Assembly: GCA_004791255.1 (NCBI GenBank)
Contig: SRUQ01000005.1
Coordinates: 258,710 to 322,709, forward strand
Length of the DNA: 64,000 bases
Reading direction: 5' to 3'
Source of the DNA: a bacterium M00.F.Ca.ET.205.01.1.1
GTDB taxonomy: Bacteria; Pseudomonadota; Alphaproteobacteria; Rhizobiales; Rhizobiaceae
In this document: in pieces, positions 55,937 to 64,000 of the stretch
How positions within the stretch are numbered: the first letter of the stretch is position 1
How the letters are laid out: every line of letters starts with the position of its first letter
Made by a program: the position numbers and the translations under genes
Notes under the pieces: model-generated
Database searches by the model: none
Seen by the model: only the letters and a program-made list of their open reading frames with translations
Told to the model about the DNA's origin: nothing

Positions 55937-56815
55937 CTAACCTCCGGCGAGCGACCGCCTGGCGAGAATAATTGCCCCCGACACGGCGTCACCGTCGGCC
56001 GGTTTCAGGCGCCGCCGCACATCGGGGGAAAGCCAGGGTTCGAGCGGGCTGGAAAGGCCACCGAGCAAGGTCACGCGCGGCGCGCCTTTTTCGAACAGCA
56101 CCCGCACCAGCGTGTCGATCTGTTCGGCGGCACCTTGCACGATGCGGCGTCCGGCGGGATCGCCCTGGTCGGCATGGCGCATCACCATTGGCGCCAGTGC
56201 CGCATAGTCGGTGGCGCTGGCGCGGTCCATCCAGGCAACCGCTTCCATCGGGTCGTCCTGGAAGCGCTGCATCACTTCGCTCAGCAGCGCCGTGCGCTCG
56301 TGGCGGTCGTCATGCGCGCGCAGCGCCAGTTGCACGGCCTTCAGGCCTAGGTCGGCGCCGCTGCCTTCATCTGAGATCGGAAAGCCGTAGCCGCCGGCGC
56401 GCAGGTCGCGGCCCTCGACGAAGCCGAGGCCGATCGAGCCCGTGCCGGCAATGACGATGGCGCCATCCCTACCGGAATGCGCGCCAAGGCAGGCTCCGAT
56501 GCCGTCGCTGACGAAGCCGATGCTGGCGAAGGGATGCGCGATCGCTCTCAGCGCTTCCAGCGCGCCCTTGCGGCCGATCCCGGCAAGGCCGATGCCGGCA
56601 TGAATGCGGGCAATCTCGGCGGCTCCAAATCCTGCCTCCTCGATCGCCGCACCAAACGCCTTCGCAACCGAGGCCCAGGCCGCCTCGATGCCGAGCCGCG
56701 TCGAAGCCGGACCGGACAGGCCTTGTCCGAGCACGACGCCTTGCGCATCCTCGATGCGTGCCCGGCAGCCGGTGCCGCCGCCGTCGACACCGAGAAAATA
56801 GGGCTCGCCGCTCAT
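55937..56815 (-). CDS. BadF/BadG/BcrA/BcrD-family amino-sugar kinase (GlcNAc/MurNAc kinase-like)
   Basis: 292 residues. ASKHA-type ATPase with phosphate 1 loop DGGGTGCR at residues 11-18, IVIAGTGSIG as phosphate 2, and ISDEGSGADLG. This family includes mammalian and bacterial GlcNAc kinases and the clostridial MurK that phosphorylates MurNAc and GlcNAc. The gene lies between murA and murQ, overlapping murA by 4 bp, so it most likely makes GlcNAc-6-P or MurNAc-6-P from salvaged murein sugars. Confidence 0.85.
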   Translation of the reverse strand: MSGEPYFLGVDGGGTGCRARIEDAQGVVLGQGLSGPASTRLGIEAAWASVAKAFGAAIEEAGFGAAEIARIHAGIGLAGIGRKGALEALRAIAHPFASIGFVSDGIGACLGAHSGRDGAIVIAGTGSIGLGFVEGRDLRAGGYGFPISDEGSGADLGLKAVQLALRAHDDRHERTALLSEVMQRFQDDPMEAVAWMDRASATDYAALAPMVMRHADQGDPAGRRIVQGAAEQIDTLVRVLFEKGAPRVTLLGGLSSPLEPWLSPDVRRRLKPADGDAVSGAIILARRSLAGG

Positions 56816-58068
56816 GCGCTCAGCCGCTCGATATCGGCGCCGCAGAGGCGCAGCTTGCGGTCGAGTTGTTCATAGCCGCGGTCGAGATGGTAGACGCGGT
56901 TGATCATCGTCTCGCCTTCCGACACCAGCGCCGCCAGCACCAGCGAGACCGAGGCGCGCAGATCCGTCGCCATCACCTGCGCCCCGTGCAACCGCTCGCC
57001 GCCGCGCACCAGCGCCATTGTGCCCTGCAGCTTGATGTTGGCACCGAGCCGCATCAGCTCGGGCACATGCATGAAGCGGTTCTCGAAGATGGTTTCGCGC
57101 AGCAGCGACGCGCCTTCGGCGCAGCACATCAGCGCCATGAACTGCGCCTGGAGATCGGTGGGAAACCCCGGATAGGGTTCGGTCGTGACATCGGCGGCCT
57201 TGAGCGGCCGGTCGCGTGACACGATGAGCCCGCGGTCGCCGGGCCAGACGCTGACGCCGGTGGCCTCCAGCGACTGCACCACCGAGGCCATGTGTTCGAG
57301 CCGAGCGTGGGTGAGTTCCAACTGGCCGCCGGTGATGGCCGCGGCGATGGCATAGGTGCCGGCCTCGATCCGGTCAGGGATGATGTCGTGCCTGGCCGGG
57401 CGCCAGCTTGTGTCGCCGGCGATCAGAATGCGGTGCGTGCCGGCACCCTCGATGCGCGCGCCCATGGCGTTGAGGCAAGCGGCGAGGTCGGCCACTTCAG
57501 GCTCGCGCGCCGCGTTGAGGATCTCGGTTTCGCCCTTGGCCATGGTTGCCGCCATCATGGCGGTTTCCGTCGCCCCGACTGATGGCGAGCTGAGCACGAT
57601 GCGCGTGCCGGTCAGCCCGTTCGGCGTCGAGGCGACGATCAGGCCGCTCTCGATGGCAATCCTGGCGCCGAGTGCGGCGAGTGCGGCGACATGCATGTCG
57701 ACCGGCCGCGCGCCGATCGCGCAGCCGCCCGGCAACGAAACCCGCGCATGGCCGAAGCGCGCCAGCAACGGCGCCAGCACCAGCACCGTCGCCCGCATCT
57801 TTCTCACCGTGTCGTAGGAAGTCTCCTTGGAGACCGCTCCACTGGTGTCGATCGTCGCGCCATGCGCCGACCGCGTCACTTCGGCGCCATGCAGCCGCAC
57901 CACGCCGAGCATGTTTTCCACGTCGGTCACATCAGGCAGGTTGGCAAGTTCGAGCGGGTAGGGGCTGAGCAGGGCGGCCGCGATCTGCGGCAAGGCCGCA
58001 TTCTTGGCGCCGGAGATCGTCACCGCGCCTTCCAGCCTGCGTCCGCCGACAATGCGCAATCTGTCCAT
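56812..58068 (-). CDS. murA: UDP-N-acetylglucosamine 1-carboxyvinyltransferase (paralogue in recycling operon)
   Basis: 418 residues from the ATG at 58068 (GGAG 8 bp upstream, N-terminus MDRLRIVGG); an ATG two codons earlier is too close to the ribosome site. Lys22-Asn23 in ISGAKNAALP and catalytic Cys116 in PGGCAIGA are present, so it should be active and fosfomycin-sensitive. MurA adds enolpyruvate to UDP-GlcNAc, the first committed murein precursor step. Its place at the head of a recycling operon under an RpiR regulator suggests a second, inducible MurA; whether a housekeeping copy exists lies outside the window. Confidence 0.9.
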   Translation of the reverse strand: MDRLRIVGGRRLEGAVTISGAKNAALPQIAAALLSPYPLELANLPDVTDVENMLGVVRLHGAEVTRSAHGATIDTSGAVSKETSYDTVRKMRATVLVLAPLLARFGHARVSLPGGCAIGARPVDMHVAALAALGARIAIESGLIVASTPNGLTGTRIVLSSPSVGATETAMMAATMAKGETEILNAAREPEVADLAACLNAMGARIEGAGTHRILIAGDTSWRPARHDIIPDRIEAGTYAIAAAITGGQLELTHARLEHMASVVQSLEATGVSVWPGDRGLIVSRDRPLKAADVTTEPYPGFPTDLQAQFMALMCCAEGASLLRETIFENRFMHVPELMRLGANIKLQGTMALVRGGERLHGAQVMATDLRASVSLVLAALVSEGETMINRVYHLDRGYEQLDRKLRLCGADIERLSA

Positions 58069-58152
58069 CACCATGGCTCCGCCACGACTGCCGGCCTAGG
58101 GCCGGCTCACGTCGAGAATTAATTCAGCGTTCTTGGCTGTCAATGAAATCTG

Positions 58153-58167
58153 GAATATTTTATTCCT
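58153..58167. promoter_or_regulatory. RpiR/MurR operator candidate in the murA/rpiR divergent promoter
   Basis: GGAATA-TTT-TATTCC, the exact reverse complement of the 15-mer at 55908-55922. It lies 35 bp before the rpiR start and 85 bp before the murA start, so one bound dimer could repress both. A further perfect palindrome GAATTAATTC is at 58116-58125. Confidence 0.8.
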
Positions 58168-58201
58168 CTGTTGTGGAGCACCGAAGCGCTCAAGAGGGTT
58201 C

Positions 58202-59062
58202 ATGTCCGTTCTGAAGAAGATCACTGCGAAGCTCGACGGCATGGCGGCCGGCGATCGCGAGATCGGCCAGTACATCGTCGACAATCCCGACCAGATGCTG
58301 CGCCTGTCTACGGCCGCCCTTGCGGCCGAGATCGGGCGCAGCCAGTCGAGCGTGGTCAAGTTCAGCCAGAAGCTCGGCTATGCCAGCTATCAGGAGCTCA
58401 AGCTCGCCATCAGCGAGGCCAAGTCGCGGGACTGGCAAATGCCGGCCGGCGTCATCCACGGTTCGATCGAGGTCGGCGACGGTTTTCCCGTCATCCTGAA
58501 GAAGCTGATCGGCAGCAAGCTTCTGTCGATGCAGCAGACTGTCGCCGCCAACAGCGACCGCATCCTCTCCCGGACGCTGGAATTGCTCGACGGCGCGCGC
58601 CGCATCCATCTGGTCGGCGTCGGCGCTTCCTCGCTGGTGGCGCGCGATTTCTCCTACAAGCTGATGAAGCTCGGCCGCAATGTCCTGCATGACAGCGACA
58701 GCCACATCCAGATGGCCAATGCCTCGACGCTGGGGCCCGACGACGTGCTGTTTGCGCTTTCCTATTCCGGCGCCAGCATCGAAACCTTGCGCATCGCCGA
58801 GCTTGCCAGCAAGCGCGGCGCAATGGTGATCGCCGTCACCGGCCTGCACGACAATCCGTTGAGCCGTGTCGCCGACATCCGCCTCTACACCATCGCCGAC
58901 GAGGAGCGGGCGCGCTCTTCGTCCATCACGGCGCGCGACGCGCAACTGACGCTGACCGACCTGCTGTTCATTCTGCTGGTGCAGAGGCAGCCGGACGCCA
59001 ACGACTATGTCCACAACAGCGAGGTGGCCGTTTCGGTGTTGAAGGCAGAGCGGTCCTCATAG
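58202..59062 (+). CDS. RpiR-family regulator, MurR-like
   Basis: 286 residues from the ATG at 58202. N-terminal RpiR HTH (about 1-78: DREIGQYIVDNPDQMLRLSTAALAAEIGRSQSSVVKFSQKLGYASYQELKLAI) and a C-terminal SIS sugar-phosphate-binding domain (about 125-260: GVGASSLVARDFSYKLMKLG, LSYSGASIETLRIA). E. coli MurR of this family represses murQP and responds to MurNAc-6-P. Divergence from murA and the shared palindromes make it the likely controller of the whole murein-recycling array. Confidence 0.88.
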   Translation: MSVLKKITAKLDGMAAGDREIGQYIVDNPDQMLRLSTAALAAEIGRSQSSVVKFSQKLGYASYQELKLAISEAKSRDWQMPAGVIHGSIEVGDGFPVILKKLIGSKLLSMQQTVAANSDRILSRTLELLDGARRIHLVGVGASSLVARDFSYKLMKLGRNVLHDSDSHIQMANASTLGPDDVLFALSYSGASIETLRIAELASKRGAMVIAVTGLHDNPLSRVADIRLYTIADEERARSSSITARDAQLTLTDLLFILLVQRQPDANDYVHNSEVAVSVLKAERSS

Positions 59063-59104
59063 GGTTGCTATCCCGCGAGGATCGCACACAGTTTCATCGC
59101 GATC

Positions 59105-60460
59105 TCAGACGCTTTCCAGATAGGTCTCGAGCTCGAAGTCGCTGACGTTGAGCGCGAAGGTGTTCAACTCCTGGCGCTTGCAGGCGATGAAGGATTGGCG
59201 CAAGGCGGCCGGGAATATCTCCGCCACGTTGGGCCCGCTTTCGAAGCTGGCGATGGCCGAGGCCCAGTCCGGCGGCAGCTTGGCCGGCGGCTGTCCCTGT
59301 CCCTCGCTGCCGGCCGGATCACCAGGCGAAAGCTGCTTTTCGATGCCCATCAGCGCCGCGCCGAGGATCGCCGCCAGCACTAGGTAAGGATTGGCGTCGG
59401 CGCCGGACACGCGATGCTCGATGCGGCGCGCCGCCGACGGTCCGCCGGGGATGCGGATCGCCACCATGCGGTTCTCGTAGCCCCAGGCGACCGCCGTCGG
59501 TGCGTAGGACCGTGGCCTCAGCCTGCGGTAGGAATTGAAATGCGGGGCAAACACCAGCGTGCTCTCGGCCATCGCCGCCAGCAGGCCGCCGACCGCATGG
59601 CGCATCGTCTCCGAACCCTGGTCGCTGCCATTGTCGAAAATGTTGCGGCCGTCGGCGTCGACCAGGCTGAAATGGACATGAAAACCGTTGCCGGCACGGT
59701 CGCCATAGGGCTTGGCCATGAAGCAGGCGGCAAAGCCGTGCTTGCGGGCAATGCCCTTGACCGTGCGCTTGAACAGCACCGCGTCGTCGGCGGCGCGCAA
59801 GGCATCGGCGACATGGTTGAGGTTGATCTCGAACTGGCCGACGCCGTTCTCGGCGATCGCGGTATCGACCGGAATGCCTTGCATGCGGCAGGCTTCGTAG
59901 ACGTCGTGGATGAAGGCCTCGAAATCATCGATCTCGTCGATCGACAGCGCCGCGTCGGAATCGAGGCGGCGCCCGGTGACCGGCGAAACCGGCCCGATCG
60001 GCCGCTGCGACTGCGGGTCGACAAGATAGAATTCGAGTTCGGTCGCCGCGACCGGCGTCAGGCCCAGCGCCTTGTAGCGGTCGAGAATGCGGGCTAGCGC
60101 CCGCCGCGGGTCGCCCAGGAACGGCGCGCCGTTCTCATCGGCGAGCCACAGCGGGATCAGCGCTGTCGGATGCGCGATCCAGTCCACCGGAAGAATGCCG
60201 CGCCCCGTCCACTGGCAGAGGCCATCGGCGTCGCCGGTGCTGAACACCAAGGAGTCGCCTTCGATGTCCTCGCCCCAGACATCGAGGCCGATCAGCGAGT
60301 AGGGCATGCGCAGCTTGCCCTCCAGCGCCTTGCGCGCCTGCTCGACCGGGATGCGCTTTCCGCGCATGATGCCGTTGAGATCGCACACCGCGGCCCGCAG
60401 GCTCTGGATGTCGTTTCGGCTTTCGAGCCAGTTCAGAACGTCCGCAACTGCATCGCTCAA
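59105..60460 (-). CDS. Glutamine synthetase family protein, PuuA-like (gamma-glutamyl-amine ligase)
   Basis: 451 residues from TTG 60460 with AGAGG upstream; no ATG occurs until residue 32. GS catalytic domain features: ATELEFYLVD, AENGVGQFEINLNH, FMAKPYGDRAGNGFHVHFSL, and RIPGGPSAARRIEHRVSGADANPYLV. The shortened N-terminal domain and these motifs fit gamma-glutamylputrescine synthetase-like enzymes and not nitrogen-assimilating GlnA. It joins glutamate to an amine using ATP. An FCD regulator lies upstream on the same strand. Polyamine or other amine catabolism is inferred. Confidence 0.85.
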   Translation of the reverse strand: MSDAVADVLNWLESRNDIQSLRAAVCDLNGIMRGKRIPVEQARKALEGKLRMPYSLIGLDVWGEDIEGDSLVFSTGDADGLCQWTGRGILPVDWIAHPTALIPLWLADENGAPFLGDPRRALARILDRYKALGLTPVAATELEFYLVDPQSQRPIGPVSPVTGRRLDSDAALSIDEIDDFEAFIHDVYEACRMQGIPVDTAIAENGVGQFEINLNHVADALRAADDAVLFKRTVKGIARKHGFAACFMAKPYGDRAGNGFHVHFSLVDADGRNIFDNGSDQGSETMRHAVGGLLAAMAESTLVFAPHFNSYRRLRPRSYAPTAVAWGYENRMVAIRIPGGPSAARRIEHRVSGADANPYLVLAAILGAALMGIEKQLSPGDPAGSEGQGQPPAKLPPDWASAIASFESGPNVAEIFPAALRQSFIACKRQELNTFALNVSDFELETYLESV

Positions 60461-60709
60461 TTTCCGTTACCTCTGGTTCCCTGCGGTGCCGCGCCTGAGG
60501 CGGCAACCCTATTCCTGACAAAGACAGCTTATGAGTTTATGAGGGCTCCTCCGGCGTTCGCCAGAAGAATTTCCGTCATTTTTTCAAATCATTAGCCGGG
60601 ATGTCGGGAGGCATTTCAGGAACCAATTGCGCGATTTGCGATCGCAACATAGCGACAAGGCAAGGGAAAGCCAAGGGGGTATCTGGCGACGGATGCAGGA
60701 GACACCGGT

Positions 60710-61408
60710 CTAGCTCCGTGCTTCCGGAAATCTGACCTGGCGCAGTATGTGCGCAGCGCCTTCCTCGATGTCGCGCACGATGGCATCGCGGGCGCGGGCG
60801 CTGTCCTGCGCCTCGATCGCCGCGACGGCCTCCTCGTGGTGGTCGATGTCGAGGATCGCCGCGAGGCCGTCCTCGAAGCCCATGCCGAGGTTTCGCAGGA
60901 AGGGGCCGATCTGCATCCAGACCGTCTCGATCAGGAAGATCATCTGCTCATTGCCGCAGTGACGGTAGATGGAGAATTTGAATGCATAGTTCTTGCGCAG
61001 GTAGTCGCCGATGTCGCCCTTGCGCGCCGCCTTCGTCAGCTCGTCGCAATGGCGGCGGATGGCACGCAGATTGTTGCCGTTGATCAGCTTGGCGGCCAGT
61101 TCGGTTGCCGTGCCTTCCAGCACCGTTCGCACCGCCGTCAGTTGCGAAAAGCGTTCGGCCGAAATGACCGGCACCTCGACGCTGCCGTTCGGCATCGGGC
61201 TCAGCGCGCGCAGCGCCTGCAGCCGCATGAAGGCGGAGCGCACCGGCATGTCGCTGGTGCCAAGCTCCTTGGCGAGCTTGCGCGAGGTCAGCTTCTGGCC
61301 CGGCGCGAACTGGCCAGACATCAGCGCCCGCACCAGTTCCAGATAGACCTTTTCATGCAGGGGTACGGTGTCGACCGCGGTCAACCCGAAATGTGTCTTG
61401 TCGGCCAT
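60710..61408 (-). CDS. GntR-family regulator, FCD subfamily
   Basis: 232 residues. Winged HTH (about 15-80: HEKVYLELVRALMSGQFAPGQKLTSRKLAKELGTSDMPVRSAFMRL) and FCD effector domain with IYRHCGNEQMIFLIETVWMQIGPFLR. It resembles the FCD regulator at 6617-7348 in layout. The glutamine-synthetase-family gene lies 249 bp downstream on the same strand, so it probably controls polyamine-type genes. No convincing operator palindrome was found nearby. Confidence 0.87.
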   Translation of the reverse strand: MADKTHFGLTAVDTVPLHEKVYLELVRALMSGQFAPGQKLTSRKLAKELGTSDMPVRSAFMRLQALRALSPMPNGSVEVPVISAERFSQLTAVRTVLEGTATELAAKLINGNNLRAIRRHCDELTKAARKGDIGDYLRKNYAFKFSIYRHCGNEQMIFLIETVWMQIGPFLRNLGMGFEDGLAAILDIDHHEEAVAAIEAQDSARARDAIVRDIEEGAAHILRQVRFPEARS

Positions 61409-61792
61409 TGGCGGGCGCTACTTCATTGGTTCTGAAATCTGCCCTGACGACACACGCCGCAGACAATCAGGGACATGATAGACGCTTCGATCGTTGCACG
61501 GCAAGAAGGCGTCATCCTCCAGGCGGTTCTTCGGGCGAACCTTTCCAATCGCCATGGGCCTGGTTGCCCAGCTCATGCTTTCGCATCGGGCGTCCGGCGG
61601 CTCCGCCGCACCATGAATTGGCGTCTTACAAATCTTGACCTTTCCCGCACTTGCACGCGCCGCCGCTCTCTGGCTTTTTGAGACACCCATCCGGGCGGAC
61701 TGATTCGCGTCAGGTCGCCTTGCGGCGATCGTGGTTTTCCCGCTGCGATCAGGATGGGCGTGAAGCGCGAGCGGTTGGCGAAGGAGAAGAGC
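61409..61792. other. 384-bp intergenic region, no gene recognised
   Basis: It separates the GntR-family gene (minus) from ftsZ2 (plus) and must hold both promoters. Short frames exist on both strands, but none has a ribosome site with family-like content. It contains a small GGCGGC/GCCGCC hairpin near 61600 and a weak GGAG site at its right end that serves ftsZ2. I see no RNA gene or repeat. Confidence 0.5.
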
Positions 61793-62830
61793 ATGGCCGA
61801 GTTCAAGAAGCCCGAGATCTCCGAGATGAGACCAAAGATCACCGTTATCGGCGTCGGCGGCGGTGGTGGCAACGCCATCAACAACATGATCACCGAACAG
61901 CTTCAAGGCACTGAATTCATTGCCGCCAACACCGATGCCCAGGCGTTGACCATGTCGAAAGCGACGCGGCTGATCCAGCTTGGCGCCCACGTCACCGAGG
62001 GGCTCGGCGCGGGATCGCTGCCCGAGATCGGCCGGGCCGCGGCCGAGGAATCGCTGGACGAGATCATGGACCATTTGGCCGGCACGCATATGTGCTTCGT
62101 CACCGCCGGAATGGGCGGCGGCACCGGGACCGGGGCCGCCCCGATCATCGCCCAGGCGGCACGCAAGGCCGGCATCCTGACGGTCGGCGTCGTCACCAAG
62201 CCGTTCACCTTCGAGGGCCGGCGCCGCATGCAGATGGCCGAGGAAGGCATCGAGCGGCTGCGCGAAAGCGCCGACACGGTGATCGTCATCCCCAACCAGA
62301 ACCTGTTCCGGATCGCCGACGCCAAGACCACCTTCGCCGACGCCTTCGTCATCGCCGACCGGGTCCTTTTTGCCGGCGTCAGCTGCATCACCGACCTCAT
62401 CGTCAAGGAGGGCCTGATCAATCTCGACTTCGCCGACGTCAAATCGGTGATGCGCGGCATGGGCCGCGCGATGATGGGAACCGGCGAGGCATCGGGCGAG
62501 AGCCGGGCAATGAAGGCGGCGGAAGCCGCGATCGCCAACCCGTTGCTCGACGAAATGTCGATGAAGGGCGCCAAGGGCGTCCTGGTCTCGATCTCCGGCG
62601 GCCGGGACATGACCCTGTTCGAAGTCGACGAGGCCGCCACCCGCATCCGCGAAGAGGTCTATGAGGAGGCCGACATCATCGTCGGCGCCATCTTCGACAA
62701 GAGCATGGAAGGCCGCTTCAGAGTCTCGGTGGTGGCGACAGGGCTCGATCGTGCAGTCGGTGCGGAGGCCGCCGAGGCCGGCATCGCGCATGACCGCGCC
62801 GGCCAGTCGCCATTGCGGACGCTGCAGTAA
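61793..62830 (+). CDS. ftsZ2: FtsZ2-type tubulin-like GTPase lacking the C-terminal tail
   Basis: 345 residues from the ATG at 61793 (GGAG 8 bp upstream). GTP-binding site: [19 protein letters not shown], tubulin signature GGGTGTG at 108-114, and T7 synergy loop NLDFADV at 210-216, all intact. It ends shortly after the globular domain ([10 protein letters not shown]), with no linker and no conserved FtsA/ZipA-binding C-terminal peptide. Such a short second FtsZ is known in Sinorhizobium and related genera, where it is dispensable. No ftsA/ftsQ neighbours are present, so this is not the dcw copy. Confidence 0.9.
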   Translation: MAEFKKPEISEMRPKITVIGVGGGGGNAINNMITEQLQGTEFIAANTDAQALTMSKATRLIQLGAHVTEGLGAGSLPEIGRAAAEESLDEIMDHLAGTHMCFVTAGMGGGTGTGAAPIIAQAARKAGILTVGVVTKPFTFEGRRRMQMAEEGIERLRESADTVIVIPNQNLFRIADAKTTFADAFVIADRVLFAGVSCITDLIVKEGLINLDFADVKSVMRGMGRAMMGTGEASGESRAMKAAEAAIANPLLDEMSMKGAKGVLVSISGGRDMTLFEVDEAATRIREEVYEEADIIVGAIFDKSMEGRFRVSVVATGLDRAVGAEAAEAGIAHDRAGQSPLRTLQ

Positions 62831-63030
62831 GGCGTATCCACTCACGTTCCTGCCGGGAGACATTTCTCAGGGAGAGCATCGCCGACAGCTTCATATTGCC
62901 GGGGGATCGGATTGGTTCACGCGATCATCGCGGTCCGTTGTAACGATCTCTGTGCAACTGCTACAAGATTCCGTCATGGACGGCCATCTATACTGGCAAC
63001 CCGTATCGTTCGAGTGACGAGAGGCGCGGC

Positions 63031-64000
63031 TTGGAATTTGACTTGAAAACCATCGAAACGCTCGCGCCCGATCAGGCGTCGTTGAGCTCGGCTTCCAAGT
63101 TGACTAAGCAATCGAACTGGCCCCGCCTGGAAAAGAACGAACAACTGGCGCTCATCTGGGGCGAATGCCAGGGCTCCGGCTCCAACCCTTATCGCGTGGT
63201 CGTCGACACCGGCGACCACGGCTACAAATGCACCTGTCCGTCGCGGAAATTCCCCTGCAAGCACACTTTGGCGCTGATGTGGATCGCCGCCACCACACCA
63301 GCCAGTTTCACCGCCGCAGGCTCGACGCCGGAATGGGTGAATGATTGGCTGGGCCGTCGCCGGAAAACCACCTCGCAGTCGGCCCCGTCGGCGCCCGGCG
63401 CTGAAAGCAAGAACATCGGTGAGGCTTCGCGCGACGACGAAAGCGCTGCTGTCGAGGATGCAGCCGCGATCGAGCGCCGCGAAACCGCGCAGCGCAAACG
63501 CGCCCAGGAGACGCGCTCCTCGATCTCGGTGGCTTTGGACGAACTCGATCAATGGATAGCGGATCAATTGCGGCTGGGCCTTGCCGGGTTTGTCGACAAC
63601 AGCGGCGATCGCTGCCGCCGCATTGCGGCACGGCTGGTCGACATGAAGGCGACAGCGCTTGCCGGCCGCATCGACGAGATTCCGTCACGGCTGATGGGGC
63701 TGCGCAGCGAGGAGCGCCCCGACGCGGCGATCCGCGAACTGGGCAAGCTCGTACTGTTGGCCAAGGCCTGGCGACAGGCGCCTGACGATGCCGAACTGAG
63801 GCGTCTTGTATCGACTTCGGAAAGCCGGGAGCAGGTTCTGGCCAATCCGGATGCGATCCAGGTCGAAAGCGTCTGGGAGGTGCTCGGCGAGAGGATCGAG
63901 TCGCGCCGTGACGGCCTTGTCAGCCATTCGACCTGGCTGCTCGATCAGAACAGCGTCATTCCGCGATTTGCCCAGTTGCTCGATTATTTCCCGGCCTCTG
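63031..64000 (+). CDS. SWIM zinc-finger domain protein (3' end outside window)
   Basis: The frame is open from TTG 63031, with GAGAGG 6 bp upstream, to the right edge (323 codons). The SWIM motif C-x-C-x6-C-x-H is present as Cys67, Cys69, Cys76 and His78 in YKCTCPSRKFPCKHTLAL. A Glu/Ala/Arg-rich, coiled-coil-prone stretch follows (about residues 130-175), then a helical region. SWIM domains bind zinc and mediate DNA or protein contacts. In related genomes such genes often precede MoxR-type AAA and VWA genes; that cannot be seen here. Confidence 0.8.
   Translation, partial: MEFDLKTIETLAPDQASLSSASKLTKQSNWPRLEKNEQLALIWGECQGSGSNPYRVVVDTGDHGYKCTCPSRKFPCKHTLALMWIAATTPASFTAAGSTPEWVNDWLGRRRKTTSQSAPSAPGAESKNIGEASRDDESAAVEDAAAIERRETAQRKRAQETRSSISVALDELDQWIADQLRLGLAGFVDNSGDRCRRIAARLVDMKATALAGRIDEIPSRLMGLRSEERPDAAIRELGKLVLLAKAWRQAPDDAELRRLVSTSESREQVLANPDAIQVESVWEVLGERIESRRDGLVSHSTWLLDQNSVIPRFAQLLDYFPAS

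Overview
The window is about 64 kb of high-GC, densely coding DNA that looks chromosomal and comes from an alphaproteobacterium of the Hyphomicrobiales, most likely Mesorhizobium or a close relative. This rests on the pcaQ/pcaDCHGB arrangement with the rhizobial PcaQ box, divergent dctA/dctBD with a sigma-54 promoter, a tail-less second FtsZ, a rhizobial-type palindromic intergenic repeat, and many ABC importers. I see no rRNA, tRNA, CRISPR array, transposase or phage gene.

Layout. (1) 1-11.0 kb: the end of an acetolactate-synthase-like gene, a class III aminotransferase, an FAD amine oxidoreductase and a branched-chain-type ABC transporter (livGFHM, minus strand). Divergent from these is an operon of a GntR/FCD regulator, a DUF3830 protein, a TIGR04076-like protein, an aldo/keto reductase, a SnoaL-like protein and the matching binding protein. 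The substrate is unknown. (2) 11.0-25.8 kb: aromatic catabolism. PcaQ sits between pcaDCHGB-pobA (plus) and livJGFHM plus an SDR, an aldehyde dehydrogenase and a sulfatase (minus). Both flanking promoters carry a PcaQ box inside a 51-bp segment present as an inverted duplicate. (3) 25.9-29.4 kb: a LacI-type regulator, an alpha/beta hydrolase and a Gfo/Idh dehydrogenase, sharing an exact 13-bp operator candidate, with a 27-codon remnant-like ORF on the other side. (4) 29.4-41.9 kb: a DeoR regulator divergent from a 12-gene carbohydrate operon (class I aldolase, PfkB kinase, CUT1-type ABC importer, two IolE-like isomerases, a dehydrogenase, a hydrolase, a pentulose-phosphate-epimerase-like protein, a ROK kinase). 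(5) 42-46.9 kb: dctA and dctBD.

(6) 47-59 kb: the most notable block. An RpiR/MurR-like regulator is divergent from a minus-strand array murA, GlcNAc/MurNAc kinase, murQ, a peptide-type ABC importer with a fused double ATPase, a beta-lactamase-family hydrolase and anmK. A 15-bp palindrome occurs exactly once before murA/rpiR and once before murQ. This looks like a dedicated muropeptide/anhydro-MurNAc salvage regulon in which an ABC importer takes the place of AmpG or a PTS. (7) 59-64 kb: a PuuA-type glutamine-synthetase-family enzyme with its GntR regulator, ftsZ2, and the start of a SWIM zinc-finger gene cut by the window edge.

All functions are inferred from sequence features recognised by eye; no database search was run. 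Start codons were chosen from ribosome-binding sites, overlaps with neighbours and family-typical N-termini.
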